64,000 bases of DNA from contig CM072521.1 in NCBI GenBank assembly GCA_036898135.1, positions 65,575,483-65,639,482 on the forward strand, read 5' to 3'. This stretch comes from Oncomelania hupensis. Its lineage: Eukaryota; Mollusca; Gastropoda; Littorinimorpha; Pomatiopsidae. How positions within the stretch are numbered: the stretch's first letter is position 1; every line of letters starts with the position of its first letter. Below are positions 42,901 to 54,574 of this stretch, in pieces. Under the pieces are notes generated by a model. That model was not told where the DNA came from. It did no database searches and worked only from the letters and a program-made list of their open reading frames with translations. A program made the position numbers and the translations under genes.

Positions 42901-43203
42901 ATGTGGAGGAATGGGAGGCGACTGATCACGCATGGGAGAGATTGTCTCCCTGAGTCTGCACTTTGATGGTATAGTCTGGCCTTTGGTGGCTCCTGCTGGG
43001 CAGTATTGTTGGTGAGGACCTTGGATTATGCAGGAGAAGACGACATGACGTATGTTCTCTCCGCCTGACCAAACGTGTTCTGGTTTTGGTGGTGAGCAGG
43101 ACTATTGTCGGTGGGCAACTATTTTTTATGTCCCTCTGACGAGGGATAATGAAAACTAACAGTTTAAGATGGGCCAGGTTCTCAAGGGGAGGGCCGATCG
43201 AGA
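42901..43203 (+). mobile_element. Fold-back family half-element, copy b (diverged)
   Basis: Same order (GAATGGGAGGCGACTGATCA, GGTATAGTCTGGCCTTTGGT, AGACGACATGACGTATGTTC) but the middle is shortened at about 43110. It is in tandem with copies a and c. Confidence 0.7.
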
Positions 43204-43507
43204 GTCGGATTTGGTTAGTCTAGCCTTGGGTGGCTCCTGCTGTGCAGAATCCTTTGGTGTGGCCATTGGGTTATGCAGGACAAGGCGACACAGGATATGT
43301 TCTTCCCGCCTGACCATTGGTCTTCTGCTTTTGGCGGTGAGCAGGACTACATTGTCGGCAGGCATTTTATGCAGGTTAGTGGCAGTGACCTGCAGACAGT
43401 GTAGTGACACTAGTAGCCAGTAATCCAGTTTCCTATCAACACGCTTCCCCGCCTTGCAAGGGTGTGGCTGAGAGCGAGGCAGCCAAATACTCCGCTCGGC
43501 TACATAA
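43204..43507 (+). mobile_element. Fold-back family half-element, copy c
   Basis: Starts inside the family at GGTTAGTCTAGCCTTGGGTG and ends with the family terminus CAAATACTCCGCTCGGCTACA. It is the third tandem unit. Confidence 0.75.
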
Positions 43508-44307
43508 ACAACATCAACAGCAAGATCAACATATCAGTGGTTGAACAATCAGTCAAAGAAGTCAATCACCTGCTCAATTAATTAGTTAATCACACTCCTG
43601 CTTTGTGCACATTTGCATACACTGGGCTACGGGTACTGAATTTAAAAAGATTGTTTCCGTAACAAATAAACGGTGGTTTAAAAGTCACTCCCTATAGAAA
43701 ATTGCTTAGAACTTTGTAAATCGTATTTTATATACAGGCTGCAAAACACATTATGATCCTGACAGTAGTAGAATTAAAACATTATCGATGATTTAATTTT
43801 ACAGCATCCTATAATAAACCTTTGCCTGACGCTCCGTGAATGAGCACAACTGACATAAATCCAAGTGTCTTCTCACAGTGTCAGACGACGGGCCGTCGTT
43901 GTGAGACAAAAGCGAAGATCAGCAGTAACATTCTATTAATGTCCAGATCCCAATTACAAGTTGTTTTATGCACATGCGTTACAAGTTACAACAGTTACTA
44001 CAGTTACAACAGTTACAAGAAACTTTTAATAAGGACTTACTTGTCAGCTGACCTGCACATCTTACGTACAAAGGGGTATGACATCATCGTAATGCAACCT
44101 GAAAGCTTACGCTTTGGTTTTGTTTTTGCAATTTTTCGCCATTCTCTTCCTCGGTTTCTTCTTTTTGTTCTTTTCTATTTCGTTGTTGTCTTCATTATCG
44201 TCTTCGTCATCGTCGTCGTCGTCGTTGTTGTTGTTAGTGGTGGTGATGGTGGTGGTAGTCTTCTTCTTGCGAACGCTTCGATAAAGCTTCATGTTTGAAA
44301 CTGCTAT
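43508..44307. other. No supported gene
   Basis: Non-repetitive except CAGTTACAA/ACAGTTAC tandem bits near 43980-44025 and a GTC/GTT-rich stretch at 44190-44245. The open frames show no family resemblance. Confidence 0.35.
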
Positions 44308-44311
44308 AATG

Positions 44312-44393
<82 letters not shown>
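44308..44393. repeat. (AAT)n microsatellite
   Basis: About 28 units. Confidence 0.95.
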
Positions 44394-44394
<1 letters not shown>

Positions 44395-45469
44395 CGGGGG
44401 AGAGAGAGTACATCAGCAAAAAATCAAGAGATTTTCAAGATTAATTGAGTGTGCCGCGGCCTTTGTATTTTAACTACTTTCCAAAATGGAGGTCGAAGGT
44501 GGAGGAGAGGATGGGGGATTGTGGGGGGGGGGGGGCGTAGGGGGATTCAATTATGCGGATCGGTGAACACGTTAGAACAATGACCAGGACGATTGGCTGC
44601 TGCCTGTGGGACTACGCAACCGATTTATATATAACTTAGGCCTATGTTTGTTTTCTCAAAGGAATTGAAAATTCTTATTGGTGCCCTACAAGGGACAGTA
44701 ATCGTCCACATTTTTTTCTCTCTCATGAATTGCCTAAATATGTTTGTTTTGTAAATAACGTAACGACGTTCCTCGTGTCTTAACGTAATTTAATAGTCAC
44801 AGGGTCAACTTCTCTCAGGGAAAGAAGTGCTGTATAAGTTAGATTTTGTAACGTATGCTTACCTGGTAAACCTTTGTTCTATAAGTGATCTTTTGGATGG
44901 ACAGCCTATGACAGATCTTTTCTGGGATAAGAAGTTTGATAAAGATAGGCTATACAGAGAGGGACAAAAATATGCATAATATTATTTCTGGTTTTGAGTT
45001 CATCTCATTAATTCATGTCTCCGGCAGGCTGATGTATGGGGATTGCATACCTGTCAAGGGTTTTGGGGGTTGTGGTGTAGCAATTTATCAGAAAAACCAT
45101 AGCAAATGGAGGTTTGGTGTAGCACTAATGTGAATCACGCGATTCGCAACAAAACTGGAAACTTCTGCATCCAATATAAACACACACATCCAATGTGTTT
45201 ACAAATTTATTGTAAAATCTTGTTAATGCACAACACTTTAGCTATTACCATTATCATTATCATTATAAACATTTTCCAATTTCAGGTACGTTTTTCAAAA
45301 TAAAAGTGAAAATGCAAAAAGAAAAAAAAAAGAAGAAGAGAAAAGAAATTGGTAGGAAAATCTCCTATTTTGTCTCAAGACCAGGTTCAGCATCACATCA
45401 TTTACATGGCTTCCATGTAGATCTAAACTTTCCTAGCACTGGTAAGGAAAACAATTTTTTTAATGCATC
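44394..45469. other. No supported gene; poly-G run at 44519-44536
   Basis: A G-rich run (about 13 consecutive G) lies near 44523. Otherwise unassigned AT-rich sequence. A 65-codon + frame at 45306-45503 ends in the hairpin described next and has no recognisable homology. Confidence 0.35.
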
Positions 45470-45542
45470 AGTAGACTCAATAAAGTTTAGTAATAGCATA
45501 TGAATAACTCATATGCTATTACTAAACTTTATTGAGTCTACT
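45470..45542. repeat. Perfect 34-bp hairpin with 5-base loop
   Basis: AGTAGACTCAATAAAGTTTA and the next 14 bases (45470-45503) are exactly reverse-complemented at 45509-45542 around the loop ATAAC. The right arm continues on the minus strand into a short frame starting Met at about 45643 (Met-Ala-Lys-Pro-Pro-Pro-Lys-Lys) that ends inside the hairpin at a TAG. Confidence 0.95.
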
Positions 45543-45643
45543 TTCTTTGGACTTCTCCACTAGGCCTTCAAAATCCTTATCGGTTTCCCATTCAGTCAGG
45601 TGCCTTCCTGGTCGTTTGAGTTTTTTAGGTGGAGGCTTTGCCA
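45521..45643 (-). CDS. Short minus-strand frame, possible DNA-transposon or gene N-terminus
   Basis: Forty codons from ATG near 45643: MAKPPPKKLKRPGRHLTEWE continuing Thr-Asp-Lys-Asp-Phe-Glu-Gly-Leu-Val-Glu-Lys-Ser to a TAG in the hairpin. The basic Pro/Lys start and Glu-Trp-x-x-Asp pattern remind me of N-termini of hAT-like transposase-derived proteins, but this is weak. It seems cut off by the inverted duplication that made the hairpin. Confidence 0.3.
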
Positions 45644-46306
45644 TTTTCTTTGTTCAACTCCGTTTGTCTCTCCCTCACAAAGACTGATCGTAGACTGAAG
45701 TTCTGAACGAACACGTGTTGCGGAAGTGCGGTGCTTTTACTAAGTGTCTTTAAACCGGACTCGACCGGAACAGACTACTTTCAAAGAGTTTCTCTTTGCT
45801 ACTTTCGCGCGAAAACCCCCTTGGTTAAAAAATATTATCGTCACTTTTGAAAAATTGCGTAGCAGCTTTGTGATACGCCGTAGCAATGGGAAAATGTTTA
45901 AAATGCGTAGCGCTACGCAAAAATCCGTAGCACTTGACAGGTATGGGATTGTTACTAAAACCAGCACATGGAGACCTCAATTACTTATTCAAATTGGTGT
46001 CCATATTTTACGTGATGTACATTCCGCCATTGTTCAAAGCGAGGTTTGACATACAAAGATACATCTGACAACAGAAAAAGACAAAAAATAAAAGCCCGAA
46101 GGAGATCACTCGCATACCAGTTGCCACATCTAGCAGACGACATTTCAAAACAGAAAAAGAACCTTAGCGTACTGAGCATAATCAAACCTAACTTTTTTTT
46201 TGAATTGTTGATCATAAGAGAGAGGAGACGCGGGGGAAGAAGTTAAATTTGGGGTTAAGTGTGTGTGCGTGTGTATGTGTGTGTGTATGGGTGTGTGTGT
46301 TTCAAG

Positions 46307-46612
46307 ATGGCGGATGATGTAGTCGTTTCTGTCCTACTGAGTACTACCATCGCCCTTCCACTTGTCGTGACTGTCGTCGACAATGCAGCGTCAAAATAGG
46401 GAAAGCGTGCATCCTTTTTCGAACTCGTGGAAAGTCTTAAGTACTCCCTACAAAACGGCCAGCCATTGAAGACAAATGTAAACAATATGGCGGCGTCCAT
46501 ACGGGTCGAAGGTACATCAACCACAGCCGACAACAGCAACGTTCTTAACAAGTCAGCTAGTGAAATCGATTTACCCCAAACAACAGATCTGCCACTGCAT
46601 TTGGTTTTCTAA
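46307..46612 (+). promoter_or_regulatory. Possible promoter/5' exon with two ATGGCGG starts
   Basis: TTCAAGATGGCGGATGATGT (ATG at 46307) and AACAATATGGCGGCGTCCAT (ATG at 46487) both contain the ATGGCGG core known from YY1-type initiator/Kozak sites. The first opens Met-Ala-Asp-Asp-Val-Val-Val and stops after 34 codons. The second runs 41 codons to 46612. No protein family is recognised. The local GC content is higher than the surroundings. Confidence 0.3.
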
Positions 46613-46614
46613 TT

Positions 46615-46822
46615 GTAACACTAAACTAAAAGACAGCATCATAAGTTTAGCCATGAAAGGTAGACTACGGTTGCTGCAGTGCTATAGCTTGATGGCACTG
46701 TGTACTACTCTCAAGAATGCAGTCGGCGGTGTATCCTATAAGGCAACCACCCAACAGAGTGTATCGCAAGGTCTGAATGGGTGTACCTACAGGCTACCAA
46801 GCCTTCTAGCAGGCTAGGTATA
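46615..46822. repeat. Diverged copy of 29866-30057
   Basis: CACTAAACTAAAAGACAGCA, GGTAGACTACGGTTGCTGCA and CTCAAGAATGCAGTCGGCGG align with CACTAAGCTAAAAGTCAGCA, GGTAGACTACAGCTAATGCA and CTCAAGAATGCATCGGCGGT. It is probably a fragment of the same RTE-like LINE region on the minus strand. Confidence 0.65.
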
Positions 46823-47400
46823 ACAAAATTGTTGATGTTTTATTTTTGGAACATTTCTATAGAAAGTGTAATAATAATTGTGTACACTTGTTTAATTTGT
46901 ACAATATTTAATTTGAATACTCTCAATGTAATCAGTATCCCACACTGCGCTGACTAAAACAGGTACTGTGTATTGCATACATAATCTGCTCTATTTTGTA
47001 CAAGATTACGTAATCTGTATTACATTCTGTATGTACTTTACTGTGTATTTTCTAGGTAATTTCTACTTATTGATGTATGTTTTGTGGTCTGCTCTGCATT
47101 GTTAAGCTAGGGAGAATTTTATATTATTAATTTGTAATTAATTGACTTGTCTTGCTACTTAGCATAATTTTAATATTCAAAATTTTGTATTGTTCTTCCA
47201 ATGGCGATTGTGTTTGTTTCTTTGTTCGTTTGTGTGTGTGTTGGGGAGGGTTCGAACAGTAGTATGTAATTAAAATGAAATAATATTTTTCATTTGTATT
47301 TACATATTCCTGTTATAATGTTAGTTGTTCCCACACATATGTCCAGTTGCTTAGCCAAGTCAAGTTAAAAATTCGTTATTTAAACAACAAATGCAGTGAA
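46823..47400. other. No recognisable feature
   Basis: AT-rich sequence. The stretch at 47185-47280 (TGTTCTTCCAATGGC then GTTGGGGAGGGTTCGAACA) matches 31615-31700 and is likely a small dispersed repeat. Confidence 0.4.
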
Positions 47401-47710
47401 AATTTGTATGACATGGTGTTACAATTTGTATGACATGGTGTTACAATTTGTATGACATGGTGTTACAATTTGTATGACATTGTGTTACAATTTGTATGAC
47501 ATGGTGTTACAATTTGTATGACATTGTGTTACAATTTGTATGACATGGTGTTACAATTTGTATGACATGGTGTTACAATTTGTATGACATGGTGTTACAA
47601 TTTGTATGACATGGTGTTACAATTTGTATGACATGGTGTTACAATTTGTATGACATGGTGTTACAATTTGTATGACATTGTGTTACAATTTGTATGACAT
47701 GGTGTTACAA
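47401..47710. repeat. 22-bp minisatellite, 14 units, abutting an LTR
   Basis: Fourteen copies of TTTGTATGACATGG joined to TGTTACAA, with GG/TG variation only. The last 8-9 bases of each unit equal the first bases of the LTR that begins at 47703. Confidence 0.95.
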
Positions 47711-48227
47711 TAGAGACGCACACAATAGATCTGATCATTTTATTTTGCAAAGCATGCAATAACTGAATGTATTTACCTTTGATTTGATTGTGCCTTGTTG
47801 CTTGAAGAAGCTTTGTTTATTGTTGATAATTTTCGCCGGTCGATATTGTTGAGAATTTCCTGGAATTACTTGTTTACGATCGACCGAAGCTTCCAGATAG
47901 ATCTGGTAATAGCTAAACGATAATGATGTAAGACAGTGCGTAGTTACGGTCACGAGTTGTAGTTTGTTCGGGTGTTATTGTGTCATGCTAGAACGTTCGA
48001 ACATTTTCTCGATTGCCGAGAGACTATATATGTAACGCACTGTCTGCTTGTAAGAGAGATTTGTGATGATTTTTGATGATGATATTTGAAGTGATTTTGG
48101 GAAAGCGCCTCTTGTATGCAGTTGTTGATGTTTGCTGAATAAAGCTGGAAAACTTTATACGACGACTGTGTCTAGAACTTTAAACTCTTTCCACACGGAC
48201 CTATGCTTAAAATTGATTCTATAAACA
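47703..48227 (+). mobile_element. Solo LTR, diverged, + orientation
   Basis: Starts TGTTACAATAGAGACGCACA and is the reverse-complement family member of the LTRs at 3324 and 21172: matching blocks include GATCTGATCATTTTATTTTG, TGTATTTACCTTTGATTTGA and GCAGTTGTTGATGTTTGCTG. An AATAAA (48138) follows an ACTATATATGTAAC TATA-like region (about 48022). The right end is uncertain (ATAAACA at 48227) and no target duplication is visible. Confidence 0.75.
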
Positions 48228-48267
48228 GGCACATCAACGCATGAATTTAGTGCTTTTCTTTTCTCAA

Positions 48268-48656
48268 ACCCGAAGACTTCTGGGCATTTCCTATACCCAG
48301 CACATCACCAACGACGAAGTCCGAAAGACCATTACACAAGCCATTGGACAACACCATGACCTGCTCACAGTGGTGAAGAAACGGAAACTCCGATGGTACG
48401 GCCACGTCACCAGATCATCAGGTCTTGCAAAGACCATCCTGCAAGGTACAGTGCATGGAGGTAAAAGAAGAGGAAGACCAAAAAAGAGGTGGGAGGACAA
48501 CATTCGAGAATGGACTGGTTTGACACTGAGCGAAGCCATCAGGGTTGCTGAGGACAGAGAAAGATGGAGTACGCTGGTTAAACGATCATCGATGGTGCCC
48601 TTACGACCTCTGAGTTACGGGATAGGATAGGATAGGATAGGATAGGATAGGATAGG
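48268..48656 (+). mobile_element. 5'-truncated RTE-like LINE 3' end (copy D)
   Basis: Open for about 118 codons: QTRRLLGISYTQHITNDEVR, QAIGQHHDLLTVVKKRKLRW, WEDNIREWTGLTLSEAIRVA. It ends in eight GGATA units. The truncation point (GAAGACTTCTGGGC) is the same as in copy A. Confidence 0.87.
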
Positions 48657-48861
48657 ATTTTCTCAAAACCGTACTATTGCAAAGATTAGATATATTTTGG
48701 GCTGAAGCTTACATTTTTCCCTTGTGGCAACACTCACTGTGACGTTGAAATGTTGAATCTTGGGGCCCTTTCAGCAGACATTCAGTAAAAGACAATAGTT
48801 TGACACAATGCACAAGAAAGACTCGGGGACCACGAGAGAAATGAGTTTTGCTGTTCGTTTT

Positions 48862-49462
48862 TAGGGCTGGACGGTTTTACCGGTATGTAACTGTATTTAG
48901 GTTCGGAAACGCGACGGTACGGTATACCGATGCGGGGGTGTCCAAGGTCCGGTTTACTGGGAAATCTCCACAACACATAACGCGACAGTGGGCGGCATCT
49001 TGTCCGCCCAAAGAGCGAGTCTGGTCTGAAGCCCAAACACGTGGATAGGCAGCTGTTCTTGAAGAAGAACTCATAAGAACAGCAGCTGATCCACGTGTTT
49101 GAGCATGGTACCAGTCGCCAATCCTTCTGATTTCTTAAAGTTCTTAAAGACCTTTACCGTTGAATGTTTTTGTTTTATTTTTATTTTGTAATTTAAATTT
49201 GCTGTTGTTCTAAACAGTGATATTTTTGGGAAGCATTTGAGGCGTTCAAGCAATAATAAAGCTTCAGTTTCTATGGAAATGTGGTTCTTTGAAACAGTTT
49301 TGAAGTGTATGACAATCTTTCTTTTGCGTCGGTCACTACTGTCAATGCCATATCCCATTTGATTGTAACACTTAAAATCGCGGAATACCGGTACGAAATA
49401 CCGATACTACCTAAAGATACCGCGGTAATACCCGTACGAATTTGACCCACGGTACCCAGCTT
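48862..49462. mobile_element. Possible hAT-like MITE with internal hairpin
   Basis: The left edge TAGGGCTGGACGGTTTTACC and the reverse complement of the right edge (GCTGGGTACCGTGGGTCAAA) share GGCTGG-type ends and repeated ACCGGTA/TACCGCGG words. Ends like CAGGGCTGGG are common in hAT elements. Inside, AAACACGTGGAT...CAGCTGTTCTT at 49036-49062 is inverted at 49078-49102. No transposase is present. Confidence 0.35.
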
Positions 49463-49552
49463 TATTCATTTTCATCACAGGCCCATTAATCAAGAAGAAT
49501 GTACCCTCGAAAAGAAGTGCATCCCCGATATATATACACATGCTAACACTAC

Positions 49553-49660
<108 letters not shown>

Positions 49661-49948
49661 TGCTACCACTATGTTATAGGGGATGCACTCATTATTCCAG
49701 AGAAATCCATTGTTCTTGGTTAATACGCCTGTGGTTTTAATATTGCCATCAGAGTTTCAATGCCATAAAATCATGGAAAATGAAACATGTCTTTTAAAGT
49801 GAATATGTTTTAGCCCCAAAACAAGTTGTGGTTACAAAACCGAGAGCTGGTCCGTAATGGGTTTAAGCGGAGAAAATGATGTAATATATATTTTATACGA
49901 TTCGATCAAAATAGAGAAATGGAGATCAAATAAAACGTTTATTTGAAA

Positions 49949-49949
<1 letters not shown>

Positions 49950-50015
<66 letters not shown>
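49950..50015. repeat. (GA)n microsatellite
   Basis: A perfect GA run of about 32 units. Confidence 0.95.
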
Positions 50016-50020
<5 letters not shown>

Positions 50021-50999
50021 TTAAAAGGGGAGGAGCCTAGCCGGGCCTTCATACAATCAATCAAAATATAAAACAGGAAACATGTTTGGATTTTAACACT
50101 GCGAAATGAACGGCAGGGCCATGAGTGTCGAGGTGCGGAGAAGCAGCAGAGTTGACGTTTTGCGCTACACAGGTTAAGGTTGCCCTTGTCATTTTTCTCA
50201 AAACGGCAGTGGCTTCGTTGATAACACAGCGCACTTCTCTAGTTGCAAGAAGGCTCGAGACGGAAATACCATCATCAGCAGGAAGCCAGTTTAGGCGCAG
50301 TGAAACGAAGGACTTAAAACGCGCGCCAGTAACGGCGTTAAGTGAGAAGTTGTTAAGTGTTCCTGTGATACCGCTGAACAGAAGTTTAAATCACTTGATT
50401 CATTTGCTGGTAAGTGGTGTTTCTATCTCTAGTTGTAATAGTAGGAGGAGGAGTCCAAGAAGGAAGAGGTAGTGGAAGAGGTCGGAGGAGAAGGAGGTGA
50501 AGGAGGAGAAACAGTATTAAAGGGGTCCGCAGACCTTGGGTTGAAAAAGATCGCATTCAAATCGCATCTTTATAGCTCTAATCAAGGCACATTTTAAGCA
50601 CAATTTTTTTTTGGTGCAAAAATCATTCAGTTTTGTCTCAAAGTGAACCTATGTTGATTATTAATGAGAAGATCACGGCAAAGAAACGATTTTTTTTTTT
50701 TGCATACGATTTAGCTCATTCTTACTATATTTAGTTTGACATGTAGGCCTACGTAACCAGGATTAGTACAACTATTGTACGAACATCCCATTTAGTGAAC
50801 ATTACATTTTTTTTTCTAACAATCTTGGTGAGACGTTTAAGCAACTGTACGCGCACCTCCGCCAGACTGTAGTAATAGCAATAACGGTGGCAGTAGTTGA
50901 CTTCTTCATCTTCAGCGTTGTCATCATGCTAGTTGTAACTCACACATAATATTCTTTTGGAGCAACCATCATGGTTCCACCCCTGACCAAAACCATTTG
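50016..50999. other. No supported gene
   Basis: A 115-codon + frame at 50125-50472 shows no family resemblance and ends in an Arg-rich stretch created by GGA/AGG repeats (50440-50515). Nothing else is recognised. Confidence 0.35.
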
Positions 51000-51925
51000 G
51001 GAATGCTGGATCTTTCTCGTTGGTGAATGCCACGAATAGCTACTTCAATACTTCCAACGCTCGCGAATGCCAAGAATAGCTACTTCCAACGTTGGCGAAT
51101 GGCACGAATAGCTACTTTTAACGTTGGCGAATGCCAAGAATAGCCACTTCCAACGTTGGCGAATGCCACGAATAGCTACTGCCAACGTTGGCGAATGCCA
51201 CGAATAGCTACTTTCAACGTTGGCGAATGCTAAGAATAGCTACTTCCAAAGTTGGCGAAAGCTAAGAATAGCTACTTCCAACGTTGGCGAATGCTAAGAA
51301 TAGCTACTTCCAACGTTGGCGAATGCTACGAATAGCTACTTCCAACGTTGGCGAATGCTAAGAATAGCTACTTCCAACGTTGGCGAATGCTACGAATAGC
51401 TACTTCCAACGTTGGCGAATGCTAAGAATAGCTACTACCAACGTTGGCGAATGCTACGAATAGCTACTACCAACGGTGGCGAATGCTAAGAATAGCTACT
51501 TCCAACGTTGGCGAAAGCTAAGAATAGCTACTACCAACGTTGGCGAATGCTAAGAATAGCTACTACCAACGTTGGCGAATGCTAAGAATAGCTACTACCA
51601 ACGTTGGCGAATGCTAAGAATAGCTACTACCACCGTTGGCGACAGCTAAGAATAGCTACTACCAACGTTGGCGAATGCTACGAATAGCTACTACCAACGT
51701 TGGCGAAAGCTAAGAATAGCTACTACCAACGTTGGCGAATGCTAAGAATAGCTACTACCAACGTTGGCGAAAGCTAAGAATAGCTACTACCAACGTTGGC
51801 GAAAGCTAAGAATAGCTACTTCCAACGTTGGCGAAAGCTAAAAATAGCTACTTAGAACGTTGGCGAAAGCTAAGAATAGCTACTTAGAACGTTGGCGAAT
51901 GCTAAGAAAAGCTACTTCCAACGAG
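51000..51925. repeat. 32-bp minisatellite (~29 units)
   Basis: The unit contains TTCCAACGTTGGCGAATGCT then AAGAATAGCTAC. Every full unit centres on CCAACGTTGG, a 10-bp perfect palindrome. Variant positions alternate (TTCC or TACC; AATGC or AAAGC; AAG or ACG), giving visible higher-order patterns. Confidence 0.95.
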
Positions 51926-51973
51926 AGAATAAGCCGAGGTCTAGTCTGTGCACGCATCTATTCTATCATCCAT

Positions 51974-52516
51974 TGCACTTAAGTGTAACTCAGAATCGTT
52001 TATCCACGCAATCTGTTCACTCAGCAACAAGACAGGAGTCGCCATATGAAGTTTAATCTAACTTTATTCAGCATATATCAACAACTGCATACAAGTTCGC
52101 TCAATCGCATTTTTTCAAGTTTTTTTTTCACTTTTCACTCTCTCTTGCAGACACAGTGCATCACCTATATAGTCTCTCTATATTCTAGAAAAAGTTGGAA
52201 CATTCCAGCGTAACGCAATTACAGCCAATCCGAATAAAACTCGTCACCAGAACTATTCACTGTCTTACGTCACATAACTTTATTTAGGTTAGAAGAATCT
52301 CTTAGCTACCACTAGATTTTTCTACATGCTTTGATCGATAGTAAACAAGTAATTCTAGAAAATTCTCCAATAATGTCGACCAACGAAAATAATCAACATT
52401 ATACAAAGCTTCTACTAACTACAACGCAAAATCAAATCAAAGTAAACTACACTCTGTTATTGAATGCTTTGCAAAACAAAACGATCGGATCTATCGTGCG
52501 CGTCTCACACGTAACA
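51974..52516 (-). mobile_element. Solo LTR, left end truncated
   Basis: Matches the 3324-3900 LTR from GTGTAACTCAGAATCGTTTA to the terminal ACACGTAACA. About 62 bp are missing at the left. It interrupts the dispersed repeat of 28590-28870: ATAAGCCGAGGTCTAGTCTG lies at 51938 on the left and GCTACACAAGCACACCCATC at 52549 on the right. The word CACTTAAG occurs close to both edges. Confidence 0.85.
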
Positions 52517-52609
52517 GACACTTAAGTCCTAGACAAATTAATGCTAGCTACACAAGCACACCCATCAAGCACTAGGACCCTACTCCCCATCCCTAGGCCA
52601 CCAAGATAA

Positions 52610-53165
52610 TAATGAATGGTACTTATATCGCGCAAATCTCACATTGTGACTCATTGCGCACCCACTCGCATTCATCCATTGTACCTCCTGTCATTACAAC
52701 ACATATGGCATAATATTACAATAAAATAAAAACTAAAATAATAATTATTATTATTTGAATGCACGCTTGAACAGATACGTTTTCAGTTGCGATTTGAATG
52801 TTGCCAAGTCAGGTACGCCTCTCATGTTTGCCGGCAGCGAATTCCAGAGAGTAGGCGCAGCAAAAGAAACTGCACGTTCTCCGAAAGTTTTCATATTTTG
52901 GAGTGGCACTGTCAAAAGACGTTCAGACGAAGAACGTAGTGCCCGAGTTGGTTTATAGGCTACAAGTGCATTGGCTAGGTAGGATGGTAGTGTGCCTTCA
53001 AAGAACCGAAAAGCCCAAACGCAGATCTTGAATTGAATGCGAAACTTCACCGGCAGCCAGTGAAGCTTGCATTGTAAGGGAGTGGTGTGATCCCTTTTCT
53101 TCCGTTTCAAAATAAGACGCGCTGCGTTGTTTTGTACGCGTTGAAGGCGATTTATTGATTTATTG
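52610..53165 (-). mobile_element. L2-like LINE 3' fragment
   Basis: A 119-codon minus frame (53110-52751) carries PLQCKLHWLPVKFRIQFKIC, ALRSSSERLLTVPLQNMKTF and FAAPTLWNSLPANMRGVPDL to the end Leu-Phe-Lys-Arg-Ala-Phe-Lys. Upstream on minus is Leu-Gln-Arg-Val-Gln-Asn-Asn-Ala-Ala-Arg-Leu. The 3' UTR reads on + TGGTACTTATATCGCGCAAA, the L2-type tail, after short ATAAT units. Confidence 0.85.
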
Positions 53166-53299
53166 ATATGACTCAGTTGTCTGAGGCGTCCAACGATGCG
53201 CCCAAAGCAGCAATTTGGCGTTTCAGGCGGCTTGAGTTAAAGCTTGAATCGAGTTTGAGTTAGAACTTGTGTCGTCTAATTTTGAAGGCGAAAAAATAA

Positions 53300-53522
53300 A
53301 TTAAGAAATGTAGCCGAGCGGAGTATTTGACTCTGGCTTCTCTGCCACCACCTAAATGAGAACACGGTCCAACCGGAACTGCTACATTTTCATTTGTCCC
53401 TCGCAAGGGAGACCTAAAAATGGTTGCCCTACAAGTCGGTGAAGCGTGTTGATAGTACACCGTGTTGCCGGCTACTTGTACCACCGCACTCTCTGCAAGT
53501 CACTGCCACTAACCTCCACAAA
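53300..53522 (-). mobile_element. Fold-back family fragment, minus orientation
   Basis: Begins with the family terminus TGTAGCCGAGCGGAGTATTT (53311 on) and continues GAAGCGTGTTGATAGTACAC and GTCACTGCCACTAACCTCCA. It stops where the Rex1-like LINE tail begins, so the LINE inserted into, or next to, this element; the rest may continue at 54727. Confidence 0.7.
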
Positions 53523-54520
53523 ATCAAGTTCAAGTTCAAGTTCAAGTTCAAGTTCAAGTTCAAGAATACTTTATTATCTCAACAGAGAAATTATGACATA
53601 CAATTGCTGATCGGCATGAAACATTAAAACAATACATACATAGATAAAACAAGTACACAGTAGGCTACATCTATAGTAAATTTCTAGTATTAAAAAACAT
53701 CTCAAACATCAAGATCTTTATATACACAAATATTACTTAGCGCTTATTTAAAAACTCAATAGATTTTGGGATAAAACTGTTTTTCGTTCTTACAAGAGAA
53801 CATTTAGGCACACGCAGTCTGCGACCAGAGGGCAACATTTCCTAACACTTTGCTAAAACATGTGAAGTGTCTTTCATAACCACTCCCGCCTTCCTCACCA
53901 CACGGTATTCATGCAGTTCTCTCAAACGGTTTTGTCTTTCACCCGTCACTCTCGCACACACTCTCACCAATCTGTCAAGCACCCTCTTGTTCTTTACACT
54001 TAGCCCTCCAAACCAGCAAATAAAACCAAAAGTCAAAACTGATTCAATTAAACAGCGATAAAAAGAAGAAAGAATGGGTCGGCTGATGTTCAAAGAACGG
54101 AGTTTCTGAAGGCAGTACAGTCGAGGTCGGCATTTCTTTTCTATCGCAGCTGTGTTTTGGTCAAAGGACAGTTTGTTGTCGAGAATCAACCCCAGGTATT
54201 TGTAGTTTGTCACTCTCTCCACTTTCGCACCGTCTATATACAGGTCGGGGATGGGGGCGGAGTCTCGTCGGAAGTCGATCATCATTTCTTTTGTCTTCGT
54301 CACGTTAAGGTCAAGAAAGTTGTCTTTGCACCATGTGCAGAAGCGGTTAACTTGTTGAAAGTAGACAGTGTCAGAATTGGAAAGGTCTTCGAAAGCGGTG
54401 TCGTCGGAGTATTTGATGAGAGGTGAGGAGTCAGAGCCAGTACAGTCATTAGTGTAGAGGGTGAACAGAATCGGTGACAGAACAGTACCTTGAGGAGAGC
54501 CAGTAGAAGTTTTTAGGGTG

Positions 54521-54574
<54 letters not shown>

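Noticed and set aside
50125..50472. 115-codon + strand frame
   Set aside because: No recognisable family, no splice or start context, and the end is made of GGA/AGG low complexity.
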